DNA of 64,000 nt from Streptomyces ardesiacus (GCF_003112575.1 NZ_BEWC01000001.1:992001-1056000), one strand, 5' to 3'. Numbered from the stretch's first letter, positions 1-8,285 are shown. The notes: generated by a model from the letters alone, not told the origin. A program made the numbers and translations.

Positions 1-891
1 GTCGTAGTAGTCGTACCAGGGCAGCCCGGCCCGGGTGTACGCGGCCCGGTCCACCGGGGAGGGCGGCGGTGCCTCGCCGGTGATGCGGCGCCACTCCGGC
101 GGCGTCACCAGGTGCACGAAGACCCGGCCGGCCGGCTGCTCCGCCCAGTCCGTCAGCGGCCGTTCGTCGCGGTAGACCTCCTGGCGCATCGAGCCGCCGG
201 CGCCGAGCCCCATCGCGGGTGCGGACCGGCGCCGCACCGCCCCGCCGTAGCCCGGGGCCGCCCCCGGGGCGGCGGGGGCCGACGCGGGCGCGGGGGCTCC
301 GAGGGCCCCGGCCGAAAGGGCTCCCCGGCGTGCCGGCTCCCTGCGGCGCCGCTCCTCCTCGCGCCAGCGCAGCAACGCGGCGGGAGTCAGGGTGAACGCC
401 TGCAACTGGACGCCTCCCCAGACCTCCTCGCCGGTGACCTGGCCCTCGACGGTCGCACCCATGCCGAGCGGCACCGCCACGAACTGACGGACCGTGCCCG
501 TCCCGGAGTTGATGCCGTCCAGCCAGGGCTGGCGGGGCAGGACCACGTAGTTCTGCGGATCGCGCGACAGCCGGTCGCTCCACGGCCTGCCCGAGACCGC
601 GCACACCTTGCCCGCTCCCACCTGGAGGGCGGCGGGCTCCCTCGTGCCCGCGAAACTCAGCCACATGGCCTCACGCAGGTACACCGGCAGCATCACTCCG
701 CCGCGCGCACGCCACTGCTCGGGCACGGTGTCGGCGTAGTCGGCGACCCGGCGGAGCGGGAACTCGCCGAGCCCCGGCGGCAGCGGATGCGTCCCCGTCT
801 CGGGCAGCCGCAGGGTGCGGACGAAACGCACCGTCGCACCGCCCGGCAACGACAGCCGGTTCCCGTCGATCCGCACACTGGTGTCGGTCAT
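1..891 (-). CDS. Hypothetical protein, 3' end outside window
   Basis: An open frame of 297 codons starts with ATG at 891 (MTDTSVRIDGNRLSLPGG) behind a purine-rich GAGGGGG, and runs off the left edge without a stop. I do not recognise a named domain. The first 170 residues look like a compact, soluble, beta-rich fold with several Trp and Pro. An Ala/Pro/Gly-rich linker follows at about residues 195-225, then a second conserved-looking stretch (FVHLVTPPEWRRITGE). There is no signal peptide or membrane segment in the visible part. It lies 40 bases downstream of the FUSC protein gene on the same strand, so the two are probably cotranscribed. The function is unknown. Confidence 0.75.
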   Translation of the reverse strand, partial: MTDTSVRIDGNRLSLPGGATVRFVRTLRLPETGTHPLPPGLGEFPLRRVADYADTVPEQWRARGGVMLPVYLREAMWLSFAGTREPAALQVGAGKVCAVSGRPWSDRLSRDPQNYVVLPRQPWLDGINSGTGTVRQFVAVPLGMGATVEGQVTGEEVWGGVQLQAFTLTPAALLRWREEERRRREPARRGALSAGALGAPAPASAPAAPGAAPGYGGAVRRRSAPAMGLGAGGSMRQEVYRDERPLTDWAEQPAGRVFVHLVTPPEWRRITGEAPPPSPVDRAAYTRAGLPWYDYYD

Positions 892-931
892 CCGAACGCC
901 CCCTCATCCGCCGTGAACTCTTCCTCGTCCC

Positions 932-2188
932 TCAGGAGGAACGCCGGGCGGTGGTGCCGCGGTTCCGCCGGCGCAGCGCGGCCCGCGCCCGGTCCCGCAG
1001 GCGGGTCAGCCGCGGCATGCGTTCGCGCTGCTCGCGCGTGTGGCGGTCCAGCTCCTCCAGGAGCCGGCGGGAGCGGTGCTCGGTGTCCATCTCGTCGATG
1101 ATCCGGTTCACCTCGGTGAGCACCGCGCCCCGCAGCTGCCACTGTCTCGCGTCCCGCCGGACCTCCTCCAGCAGCAGGTCGGCCAGCCTGTCCCGGGTGG
1201 CGGCGGCCTGGCGCAGCTCGGCGGTCAGCCGCTCCTCCGCTGACTCGGCGTTCTCGCTCACGCTGCTGGTGACCAGGACCGAGAAGCTCACCACGGCGTC
1301 GGCGATCTCGGACAGGAGCTGCTGGACGGCGGCACCCGTCTCCGGCGCGAACAGGGGCTCCGGTTCCCGCTCCTTGGCCAGGTCGGTGAAGCTGCGCGCG
1401 AGGACCCGCATGACCACCGTGCAGATCTCCAGGGTGTCCAGGCCGGTGCGCAGCACGACCCGGTGCAGCAGCCCCTCGCGCACCCGGGGGTTGAGCCGCA
1501 GGCTGTCCTCGGCCTGGCGCAGGTCCTCGTCCACCTCGCCGATGTCGTGGTCGAGCCGGCGTGCCTCGTGCAGCCGGGCCGCCGCCTCGTGGAACGGTGT
1601 GCTGCCGGCGGCCTCCTCGCCCATGCGCAGCATTAGTTGGCGCACCTGCCGGGCCAGCCCCACGACGGACTCGCCGGCCTGCTCCACCCACACCGGGGGC
1701 GCGAGGATCAGGTTGAAGACGAGGCCGACGATCGCCCCGATCAGCGTCTCCACCACCCGTGCCCACGCCAGGCTCCCGTGCGAGGTCACGCCGAGCACGA
1801 GCATCGCGCTGATCGCCACCTCGGCGGTGAACTCCTCGGCGCGCACCAGGTGCCCGACGCCCAGCGCCGCCACGATGATCAGCGCCAGGCTCCACCAGCT
1901 CAGCCCCACCAGCTGGCTGAAGGCGATGGCGACCAGGACACCGGCGACCACCGCGTTGACCCGGCGGAAGCTCATCTTCAGCGTGGCGTACAGGGTGACC
2001 TGCACCACCAGCAGGGCGGTCAGGGGCGCGGTGAGCGGCGCCGCCGACTTGTCGGGCGTCAGCCGGACCGCGATGACGTAGGCGATCGAAGCCGCGGCGG
2101 CGGAGCGCAGGGCCTGCACGACCACAGGGTCCTTCAGCCACTTCACCCGACGCAGAGCCGTCCTCGCGGCCTCCAGCACATCCCGCAT
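932..2188 (-). CDS. FUSC/aromatic acid exporter-type membrane protein (copy 1)
   Basis: The product has 418 residues. An N-terminal cluster of about six hydrophobic helices (residues 25-175, including PLTALLVVQVTLYATLK) matches the FUSC/ArAE family, whose members are proposed to export aromatic acids or related amphiphiles. The C-terminal 240 residues are hydrophilic, predicted helical and rich in Glu/Arg (for example EERLTAELRQAAATRDRL), as in other actinobacterial members. ATG at 2188 follows GGAAGGGAA at some distance. The substrate is unknown. A paralogue lies at 4912-6120. The gene upstream in the genome, on the same strand, encodes the FBP protein. Confidence 0.85.
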   Translation of the reverse strand: MRDVLEAARTALRRVKWLKDPVVVQALRSAAAASIAYVIAVRLTPDKSAAPLTAPLTALLVVQVTLYATLKMSFRRVNAVVAGVLVAIAFSQLVGLSWWSLALIIVAALGVGHLVRAEEFTAEVAISAMLVLGVTSHGSLAWARVVETLIGAIVGLVFNLILAPPVWVEQAGESVVGLARQVRQLMLRMGEEAAGSTPFHEAAARLHEARRLDHDIGEVDEDLRQAEDSLRLNPRVREGLLHRVVLRTGLDTLEICTVVMRVLARSFTDLAKEREPEPLFAPETGAAVQQLLSEIADAVVSFSVLVTSSVSENAESAEERLTAELRQAAATRDRLADLLLEEVRRDARQWQLRGAVLTEVNRIIDEMDTEHRSRRLLEELDRHTREQRERMPRLTRLRDRARAALRRRNRGTTARRSS

Positions 2189-2293
2189 CCTCGGGCTGTT
2201 CCCTTCCGCAGGCGCCTCGAACGTGTCCGATCAGGACGGTAGCCGGAGGCGGGCGGCCGGGCCCCTCTCACGCGCCGGGCGCCGCCGGACGGG

Positions 2294-2788
2294 TCAGCCG
2301 GTCACCTTGGCCACGAACGCGGACAGATTGCCCAGCGTACGGGCGATCTGTTCCTCCAGGGTGAGGCTCTCCTCGAACCGCCCGCCGCTCTCCGGCACCT
2401 TCTTGCCCCGCAGGTAGAGGGAGCACGCCAGATCGGTGCACATGTACAGGCCGACCGAGTTGCCCTCGCGTCCGGCAGCCCCCGCCCTGCGCGCCGTCAT
2501 CAGCGACACCCCGCCCCGGGGATGGGTGGTCAGGCACAGCCCGCACATGCTGCGCTGGAAGAAGCCGCCCCGGGACTGCTGGAACCGCAGCGCCACACCG
2601 GTGAGGCGGCCGTCGTGCTCGGCGACCAGGTAGCTGCGGTCGGGCGCCCCGGGATCCCGCCAGCCGAAGAAGTCGAGGTCGTCCCACGGCCGCTCGTCGA
2701 GGTCGCGGGGCACGGTCAGGCGCTTGGCCTCGCCCTTCGAGCAGTTGATGAAGGAGGCGCGGACGGTCCGCTCGTCGAGTGCTCTCAT
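2294..2788 (-). CDS. FBP-domain (EF-G-binding, FusB-like) zinc protein
   Basis: The product has 164 residues. The N-terminal motif FINCSKGEAKRLTVP and the C-terminal cysteines (CGLC, then a second pair in MCTDLAC) match the treble-clef FBP domain. The Staphylococcus homologue of this domain, FusB/FusC, binds elongation factor G and rescues it from fusidic acid. That a streptomycete member acts on EF-G is inference from the family. ATG at 2788 has a clear AAGGAGAGG site 8 bases upstream. The frame stays open further upstream, but those codons are not needed. Stacked perfect palindromes at 2820-2862 lie just upstream, so tight transcriptional control is likely. Confidence 0.85.
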   Translation of the reverse strand: MRALDERTVRASFINCSKGEAKRLTVPRDLDERPWDDLDFFGWRDPGAPDRSYLVAEHDGRLTGVALRFQQSRGGFFQRSMCGLCLTTHPRGGVSLMTARRAGAAGREGNSVGLYMCTDLACSLYLRGKKVPESGGRFEESLTLEEQIARTLGNLSAFVAKVTG

Positions 2789-2819
2789 GGGAGCCTCTCC
2801 TTGGTTCGAAGAAAGGTGT

Positions 2820-2862
2820 CCTAGGTGTGACCTAGGGGTTCTAGGTTTACGCCTAGCGTAAA
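2820..2862 (-). promoter_or_regulatory. Stacked palindromic operators upstream of the FBP gene
   Basis: Two perfect 7-3-7 inverted repeats lie 31 bases upstream of the FBP start: CCTAGGTGTGACCTAGG at 2820-2836 and TTTACGCCTAGCGTAAA at 2846-2862. A third, CTAGG-N6-CCTAG at 2841-2856, overlaps the second. The two main centres are 26 bp apart. CTAG is rare in Streptomyces DNA, so four copies in about 40 bp are striking. This looks like a repressor or activator site for the FBP gene; the regulator is not identifiable. Confidence 0.65.
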
Positions 2863-3017
2863 TAGCCCACGGGGCGGGTCGCCAACGAATTTCGCGGAGC
2901 GGGCGCCGCGCCGAGGTTTCCCCGGTCGCGGGGGAGGTACCCGACGCCGCTCCGACGGCCGTCGGACGCGTGACGGGCGGCCTCGGGCGAACGGAGAACC
3001 ACGGGAAGGAGCGCGCC

Positions 3018-3356
3018 GTGTCCGACCACCGCCACGAAGGGCCGGGGGAGAACGGTGCCCCCGTTCCGCGCGACATGCCGGACCAGCAGGCCGGGGACCA
3101 CGAGGACCCGTGGGAGGCCGCCTCGCCCACCCGCGAGCAGCGCGAGCACCGTCAGGGCTTGGGGAAGGACCGGCCCGAGGACGACGAGGAAGCCGCCGGC
3201 GACGCGGAGACCGGGCCCGCGACCGACGTGCCCGACACCGACGTGCCCGACACCGACGTGCCCGACACGGACGAGGCGGGCACGGGCCGGCGGGGCGCAC
3301 CGCACTCGGGCGCCGTCCACCCCGAACACCCGGTGCCCGACGAGTCCTCCGGCTGA
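3018..3356 (+). CDS. Small acidic low-complexity protein
   Basis: The product has 112 residues, is hydrophilic and strongly acidic, and has no membrane segment or cysteine. The GTG at 3018 has a good GGAAGGAG site at 3004-3011; an upstream in-frame ATG at 2970 has none. The middle carries a VPDTD pentapeptide repeated three times, encoded by a perfect 15-base tandem repeat near 3229-3270. It is probably intrinsically disordered. I recognise no family. It is transcribed divergently from the FBP gene. Confidence 0.6.
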   Translation: MSDHRHEGPGENGAPVPRDMPDQQAGDHEDPWEAASPTREQREHRQGLGKDRPEDDEEAAGDAETGPATDVPDTDVPDTDVPDTDEAGTGRRGAPHSGAVHPEHPVPDESSG

Positions 3357-3471
3357 ACGAGGCGGCTGACGCAAGAGTCGGCTGAACCAAGCGGCTCAAC
3401 GACCCGTCTGAACGACGCCTCTGAACGACCCCTCTGAACGAGGCGGCTGAACGAGGCGACTGACCAGGCGG
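3353..3471. repeat. 13-bp degenerate tandem repeat array
   Basis: Units of 13 bp with consensus CTGAACGAsGCGG run head to tail. Seven contiguous units start at 3382, 3395, 3408, 3421, 3434, 3447 and 3460. One more unit is at 3353, separated by a 16-bp variant at 3366. The first unit overlaps the stop codon of the acidic gene. Because 13 is not a multiple of three, the repeated TGA falls in all three plus-strand frames. It lies between convergent genes. Confidence 0.85.
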
Positions 3472-3544
3472 CCGAGCGAACAGGCCGATCGGCCGGCGCC
3501 GGCGCGGGCCCGAGGACGGTGGGGGCCCGAGGAGGGCCCCGTCC

Positions 3545-4576
3545 TCAGCCGACCTTCCGTCCGCGCATCGGCTCCGTGTCCGCCCCCGCGCCCTGCCGGA
3601 GCCCCCGCAGGAACTCCTCCAGCACCTCGGTCGCCGTACGCGTCGCGTGCCAGCCCAGTTCCACCCGTGCCCGCGTGCAGTCCATGAGCGGCAGCCGCAG
3701 GACCGCGTCGAACAGGTGCGGCGAGGCGGGCAGCAGCCGCAGCCCCCAGGCGGCGGCGATCGCCGAGCGGGCCGCGGTGCGCGGCAGCCGCACGGGACGC
3801 GCCCCGGTCAGCTCGCCCAGCAGCCCGGCGTCCACCGGCGGGTCGGCCGCGAGGTTGAACGCGCCCCGGGCGTCCTCGGAGCGGGCCGCCAGCCGGTAGG
3901 CGTGCGCCGCGTCGTCGGTGTGCAGCGCCTGCACGCGCAGGCCGGGGACATCCGGCAGGAAGGGCAGCAGCTCGGGACGTGCCGCCGGGCCCGGCAGGAA
4001 CCGGCCGCCGAAGATCCGGCGCTGCTCGCTCGCCGACTCCCGCTTGAACAGGAAGGCGGGCCGCATCCGCACCACCCGGATCCCCGGGTGGTCGCGTTCG
4101 AAGACGTCCAGGGCCCGTTCCAGATAGGCCTTCTCCCGGCAGTACGCGGCGTCCGGCCAGCCGTGCGTCGGCCACGACTCGTCCACGGCGTGGTTCTTCG
4201 GCCCCGGCGAGTACGCGCCGACCGACGAGGCGTGCACCACCGCCGGCACCCCGGCCGTGGCCACCGCCTCGAAGACCCGGAGCGAACCGAGCACGTTCGT
4301 GCGCCAGGTCGTCGCCGGATCGTGCGTCGGCTGGAAGGCCCAGGCGAGATGGATCACGGCGTCCGCGCCGGTGAAATGGCCGGTCAGGTCGGTCTGCTCC
4401 GAGGCGAGGTCGACCGCGGCCCACTCCGTCTTCGCGGGCGACCACGCGGGGACCCGCCGGGCCAGCCCCAGGACGGACCCCACCTCCGGGTCCTCGGAAA
4501 GGAGCCGCACCACGCTGGTGCCCACGTTGCCCGTGGCGCCGGTGACGACGATCCTGCTGCCCGTTGCGCTGCTCAC
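3545..4576 (-). CDS. NAD-dependent epimerase/dehydratase (extended SDR)
   Basis: The product has 343 residues. The N-terminal VVTGATGNVGTSVV is the TGxxGxxG dinucleotide-binding motif of extended short-chain dehydrogenases. An AYCREKAYLE segment supplies the YxxxK catalytic pair, and VHASSVGAYSPG matches the conserved serine strand. The substrate is probably a nucleotide sugar or related epimerisable compound, but no partner gene in the window identifies it. GTG at 4576 follows GAGAGGAG; the longer upstream reading lacks a ribosome site and adds a non-conserved tail. The gene is monocistronic between a repeat array and a 335-bp gap. Confidence 0.8.
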   Translation of the reverse strand: MSSATGSRIVVTGATGNVGTSVVRLLSEDPEVGSVLGLARRVPAWSPAKTEWAAVDLASEQTDLTGHFTGADAVIHLAWAFQPTHDPATTWRTNVLGSLRVFEAVATAGVPAVVHASSVGAYSPGPKNHAVDESWPTHGWPDAAYCREKAYLERALDVFERDHPGIRVVRMRPAFLFKRESASEQRRIFGGRFLPGPAARPELLPFLPDVPGLRVQALHTDDAAHAYRLAARSEDARGAFNLAADPPVDAGLLGELTGARPVRLPRTAARSAIAAAWGLRLLPASPHLFDAVLRLPLMDCTRARVELGWHATRTATEVLEEFLRGLRQGAGADTEPMRGRKVG

Positions 4577-4911
4577 CCTGTGCTCCTCTCGGCCGCCCGG
4601 CCCGTACGGAGAGCACCGGGTACCCGTACCGGGGGAAAGGCACGCGCGCGGGAAGGGAAGCGCCGGAGAGAGGAGGGCGCGCAAGGGGAAGCCCCGACCG
4701 CGACGGGGGAATCACGGCCGGGGCGGCTCTTGGGCGGATACGGATGGCGGTCGCCTCTCGGCGGGGGGCTCCACAGGGCTTCAGCCGAACGATCGTCCCT
4801 GTGGGCAATAGGTGAGGCCCGGGGACACTGTTCCATCCGTACCCACGGTCTCTTCAACGGAGAACCGCCTGCCGGTGTTCCACCGTCTGTCGTGGTTTGG
4901 GGTGATGTGCG
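4577..4911. other. Intergenic region upstream of the epimerase gene
   Basis: These 335 bases carry no supported gene. They should contain the promoter of the minus-strand epimerase gene and the end of the second FUSC transcript. A GGGTAC on the minus strand near 4843 resembles a SigB-type -10 element, but no well-spaced -35 partner is visible, so I do not call a promoter. Confidence 0.4.
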
Positions 4912-6120
4912 TCACTGCTCGTGCGGGTCGGCGGTCTTGTCCGCCTCCGGCACGAGCTCGGCCCACAGGTTCTCCGCCTGCAGGAGCAGCGTGCCGAGGA
5001 CGGCGGTCCGTGCGGCCTCCTGCCCGGCGTGCTCCCGCAGCCCTTCCTGCAGCCGCCGGTGCAGTTCCTCCATCGTCTCCTCGGTGGCCGCCTCCGTGTC
5101 GCCGTCGGCCCGCTCGCCCACCAGCCGGTGCGCCTCGGCGTGGCAGGCGTCGCCGATCAGCCGCAGCAGGCGCGCGTACAGGTCCAGGACCTGCCCCTGG
5201 GGCGGCGCGGGTGTCCGGTGCTCGTCGGCGGCCACGGCCAGCGTCCGGGTCAGGGCGCCGACGTTCGCGGTGACGCGGCTCCACCGCCGGTCCTCGTCCT
5301 CCGGCGGTGCCACCGTGGGGCCGCGGCGCAGCAGCCGCAGCGGGCCCGAGGTCAGGCGCAGGCTCTCCCGGCTCCACGACCGGGCCGAGTACAACGCCTC
5401 CAGGCGCCGTTCGAGCCGGGCGGCGCCGTCGGACCAGCCGGCCGCGCTCTGCGCGTCCCACTGCTCCTCCCGCAGGCCGCCGGCGACGGTGCACAGCAGG
5501 TCGCCCGCCTCCCGGGCCAGCGCCGCGAGGTTCTCCCGCACGTCCCTCAGGTGGATCGGCGGCAGCACCAGCGCGTTGACGGCCACGCCGACGACCGCGC
5601 CCAGCGCCGCCTGCCCCACCCGGTGGCCGACCGCGACGGCGGACACCGGTGTGCCGGAGGCCAGGACGAACACCGCCGTGGTGGCCGCGTAGATGCCCTG
5701 CCGGCCGAACCGGGACCAGTTCGCCACCAGCATCAGCAGCGGCAGGGACAGCGCCAGCGCACCCGTGTTGTCGTCGGTGATCGCCTGGGCCGCCGACGCC
5801 ACCAGCGCCCCGGCACAGATCGCCGTGAACTGCTGCCCGGCCTGCCGCACCGAGCTGTACACGGTGGCCTGCACGAGCACCAGTGCCACCCAGGGCGCCA
5901 TCAGCGCCATGGGGTCGTCCATCCAGAGTCCGGCCACGGCCCAGGCGATCAGCGCCGCGCCCGCGGCCTTCAGCGACTGCACGATCAGGTCGCGCTCGCG
6001 TCCGGGCCCCCGCCATGCGGCCCGGACGGCCCGTCCGACGGCACACGCCTCCCACCACACGGCGGCCAGGGGCCGCCTGCCCCGGAGTGCTTCCCGGAGA
6101 TCGTGGAACAAAGCGGTCAT
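4912..6120 (-). CDS. FUSC/aromatic acid exporter-type membrane protein (copy 2)
   Basis: The product has 402 residues, with the same architecture as the protein at 932-2188. An N-terminal set of about six membrane helices (including MALMAPWVALVLVQATVY) precedes a hydrophilic helical half (LERRLEALYSARSWSRESL). The shared ALxLVQxTVY-type core shows the two are distant paralogues of the FUSC/ArAE family. ATG at 6120 has no strong ribosome site and lies 34 bases after the HAD gene stop, so translational coupling to that gene is plausible. The substrate is unknown. Confidence 0.8.
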   Translation of the reverse strand: MTALFHDLREALRGRRPLAAVWWEACAVGRAVRAAWRGPGRERDLIVQSLKAAGAALIAWAVAGLWMDDPMALMAPWVALVLVQATVYSSVRQAGQQFTAICAGALVASAAQAITDDNTGALALSLPLLMLVANWSRFGRQGIYAATTAVFVLASGTPVSAVAVGHRVGQAALGAVVGVAVNALVLPPIHLRDVRENLAALAREAGDLLCTVAGGLREEQWDAQSAAGWSDGAARLERRLEALYSARSWSRESLRLTSGPLRLLRRGPTVAPPEDEDRRWSRVTANVGALTRTLAVAADEHRTPAPPQGQVLDLYARLLRLIGDACHAEAHRLVGERADGDTEAATEETMEELHRRLQEGLREHAGQEAARTAVLGTLLLQAENLWAELVPEADKTADPHEQ

Positions 6121-6154
6121 GCGGGCCCGGCCGTCCGCGCCGGGGACCTGCGGC

Positions 6155-6811
6155 TCATGCGAACGGGCTCTCGTCGAGGGAGGCCAGCAGGCCGGCCGGG
6201 TCGGCGTACACCTCCCGGGCGCCCGCCTCCTCCAGATCGGCGCGGGGCAGACCGCCGCACAGGACGCCCACGCAGCGCACCCCGGCCCGGCTGCCCGCGC
6301 GCATGTCCCACACGGTGTCGCCGACGAACACGGCCCGCTCGGCCGGCACCCCGGCCAGTTCCAGCGCGTGCTCGACCGGCTCCGGCGCCGGCTTGCCCGC
6401 GTCCACGTCGTCGGCGCCGGCGGTGGCGGCGATGGCGTCGTCCGCGTCGATCGCGCGCCGCAGCGCGCCCAGCTCCGAGCCGCCCGCGGAGGTGGCGAGG
6501 ACCACCGTCCAGCCGTCACCGGCGAGGCGGCGCAGCAGGTCCCCGGCGCCCGGGAGCGCGGGCAGCCGGTCGAAGTACTGGCCGTACAGCGCCTTGTGGG
6601 CGGCGCTCAGCGCGGCGTCCTGGCCGGTGTCCCGGTCCTCGCCCAGCAGGTGGGCGATCAGGTCGGTGGAGGCGAGCCCCACCGCCCGGTGCACCGCGTG
6701 CATCGGCACCTGGTGGCCCGCCTGCCGGAACGCCTCCCACCAGGTGGTCACGTGCAGGTGATTGGTGTCGACGAGGGTCCCGTCGACGTCGAACACGGCC
6801 GCCCGTTGCAT
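6155..6811 (-). CDS. HAD-superfamily phosphatase (PGP/beta-PGM-like)
   Basis: The product has 218 residues. The nucleophile motif AVFDVDGTLVDTN is at the N-terminus, a helical cap follows, the ATSAGG motif II comes next, and GKPAPEP with VGDTVWDM form motifs III and IV. This is a complete catalytic set for a subfamily I HAD phosphohydrolase of the phosphoglycolate phosphatase/beta-phosphoglucomutase type. The physiological substrate cannot be read from the sequence. ATG at 6811 follows GGAAAGGGAC. It precedes the FUSC paralogue on the same strand. Confidence 0.88.
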   Translation of the reverse strand: MQRAAVFDVDGTLVDTNHLHVTTWWEAFRQAGHQVPMHAVHRAVGLASTDLIAHLLGEDRDTGQDAALSAAHKALYGQYFDRLPALPGAGDLLRRLAGDGWTVVLATSAGGSELGALRRAIDADDAIAATAGADDVDAGKPAPEPVEHALELAGVPAERAVFVGDTVWDMRAGSRAGVRCVGVLCGGLPRADLEEAGAREVYADPAGLLASLDESPFA

Positions 6812-6862
6812 GCACTGTCCCTTTCCCGTCCGTGGAGCGTGGATCGGGGACCGGGTACCACG

Positions 6863-7894
6863 TCAGCGCCGCGCCACTCCGGCCGGCGTACGGCCCTCGC
6901 GCGTCCAGGCCAGCAGCTCCTCCAGGGACCACGTGGTGACCACGCGCTCCGGAGGCACCCCGCACTCCTCGGCCCGCGCGCACCCGTGGATCTGCCAGTC
7001 GAGCTGTCCGGGCGCGTGCGCGTCGGTGTCGACCGAGAACAGCACCCCGGCCGCCACCGCCCGGCGCAGCAGCCGCCGGGGCGGGTCGAGCCGCTCCGGA
7101 CGGCTGTTGATCTCCACGGCCGTACCGGACTCCGCACAGGCGGCGAACACCTCGTCGGCGTCGAACTCCGACTCCGGCCGCCCCCGCCCGGTCAGCAGCC
7201 GGCCGGTGCAGTGCCCGAGGACGTCGGCGTGCGGGTCACGGACGGCGGTGACCATCCGGCGGGTCATCGAGCGGGCGTCCATGCGCAGCTTGGAGTGCAC
7301 GGACACGACCACCACGTCGAGCCGCTCCAGCAGCTCCGGCTCCTGGTCGAGCGAGCCGTCGTCGAGGATGTCGCACTCGATGGCGGTCAGCAGGCGGAAG
7401 GGGGCCCAGGTCTCGTTGAGCTCCGCCACCACGTCGAGCTGCTCGCGCAGCCGCGCGGGGGAGAGCCCGCGGGCCACCGTCAGCCGCGGCGAGTGGTCGG
7501 TCAGGGCGGCCCACTCGTGTCCGAGCGCCGCGGCCGTCCGGCCCATCTCCTCGACCGGGCTGCCACCGTCGGACCAGTCCGAGTGCAGATGGCAGTCGCC
7601 GCGCAGCAGCGCCCGCAGTCCCTCGCCGCCCCGGGTGAGCGGAGTGTCCGCCTCGTCCTCCAGTTTCGCGAGGTAGCCGGGCACCTGCCCGTCCAGCGCC
7701 TCGCGCGCCACCTGCGCGGTCCTGGGCCCGACCCCCTTGAGCGACTCCAGCGACCCCGCCCGCTCGCGCAGCTCGGCGGCCGGGAGCCCGCCGAGCACGC
7801 CCGCCGCGGTGCGGAACGCACGGACGCGGTACGTCGGTGCCTGGGCCCGCTCCAGGAGGAACGCGATCCGCTCCAGCGCCTCGACGGGGTCCAT
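6863..7894 (-). CDS. PHP-domain phosphoesterase with N-terminal HhH region (PolX-like)
   Basis: The product has 343 residues. The first 90 residues (MDPVEALERIAFLLE and LKGVGPRTAQVARE) resemble the 8-kDa and helix-hairpin-helix parts of family X DNA polymerases. The rest is a PHP metallo-phosphoesterase domain with the metal-ligand motifs GDCHLHSDWSDG, TDHS, AIECDI, VSVHS, GHCTGR and DTDAHAP. The palm/nucleotidyltransferase domain of PolX is absent, so it is a PolX-derived nuclease or phosphatase rather than a polymerase. ATG at 7894 has an AGGAGGCGG site just upstream. It is followed by the HAD gene on the same strand. Confidence 0.85.
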   Translation of the reverse strand: MDPVEALERIAFLLERAQAPTYRVRAFRTAAGVLGGLPAAELRERAGSLESLKGVGPRTAQVAREALDGQVPGYLAKLEDEADTPLTRGGEGLRALLRGDCHLHSDWSDGGSPVEEMGRTAAALGHEWAALTDHSPRLTVARGLSPARLREQLDVVAELNETWAPFRLLTAIECDILDDGSLDQEPELLERLDVVVVSVHSKLRMDARSMTRRMVTAVRDPHADVLGHCTGRLLTGRGRPESEFDADEVFAACAESGTAVEINSRPERLDPPRRLLRRAVAAGVLFSVDTDAHAPGQLDWQIHGCARAEECGVPPERVVTTWSLEELLAWTREGRTPAGVARR

Positions 7895-8036
7895 CGCCGC
7901 CTCCTCGTCCCACCTCGGCCGGCCCTCCCGCCGGCCTTCACCGGCACGTCCAGGGTTCCCCAGGGCGCCGGGACCCGCACCACGAACCGGGTGCCCGCGG
8001 GCCCCGCCCGGTTCCTCCCTTCCCCGGGTTCCGGCC

Positions 8037-8042
8037 TACCCT
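8037..8042 (+). promoter_or_regulatory. -10 element of a leaderless transcript
   Basis: TACCCT matches the TAnnnT -10 pattern and ends six bases before the ATG at 8049, with no ribosome-binding site between. This is the usual layout for a leaderless mRNA in Streptomyces. No good -35 is visible. Confidence 0.45.
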
Positions 8043-8048
8043 CGATGC

Positions 8049-8285
8049 ATGACCGAGATCGACAGCCCGCACATCGGTAATCCGCGGATCCTCGTCTTCG
8101 GGGTGCAGGCGGGTCCGCCTCCGTTCCGGATCGTGGAGATCGACGGCCAGGTGGTCGGCGAGGCCAGGACCGTCACCGACGTGCTGGAGGCGGCCGCCGC
8201 CTACGGCATCACCGTGCACGACCTGGACGACCCGGCAGTCGTCCGCTGGGTGGGCGGGGACAAGTTCACCTGGACCGCGCACTAG
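8049..8285 (+). CDS. Conserved small soluble protein, 78 aa
   Basis: The 78-residue product starts MTEIDSPHIGNPRILVFG and ends WVGGDKFTWTAH. It is acidic, with alternating hydrophobic and charged residues typical of a small alpha/beta fold, and lacks a signal peptide or membrane helix. No Shine-Dalgarno sequence precedes the ATG, and TACCCT at 8037 suggests leaderless translation. I recognise it only as a Streptomyces-type hypothetical protein. It is divergent from the PHP gene and convergent with the VanZ gene. Confidence 0.75.
   Translation: MTEIDSPHIGNPRILVFGVQAGPPPFRIVEIDGQVVGEARTVTDVLEAAAAYGITVHDLDDPAVVRWVGGDKFTWTAH

Noticed and set aside
2970..3017. ATG 2970 as start of the small acidic gene
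   Set aside because: No ribosome site; GTG 3018 has a good GGAAGGAG.
3353..3471. Possible CRISPR array
   Set aside because: Units are 13 bp, contiguous and without spacers, and no cas gene is present.
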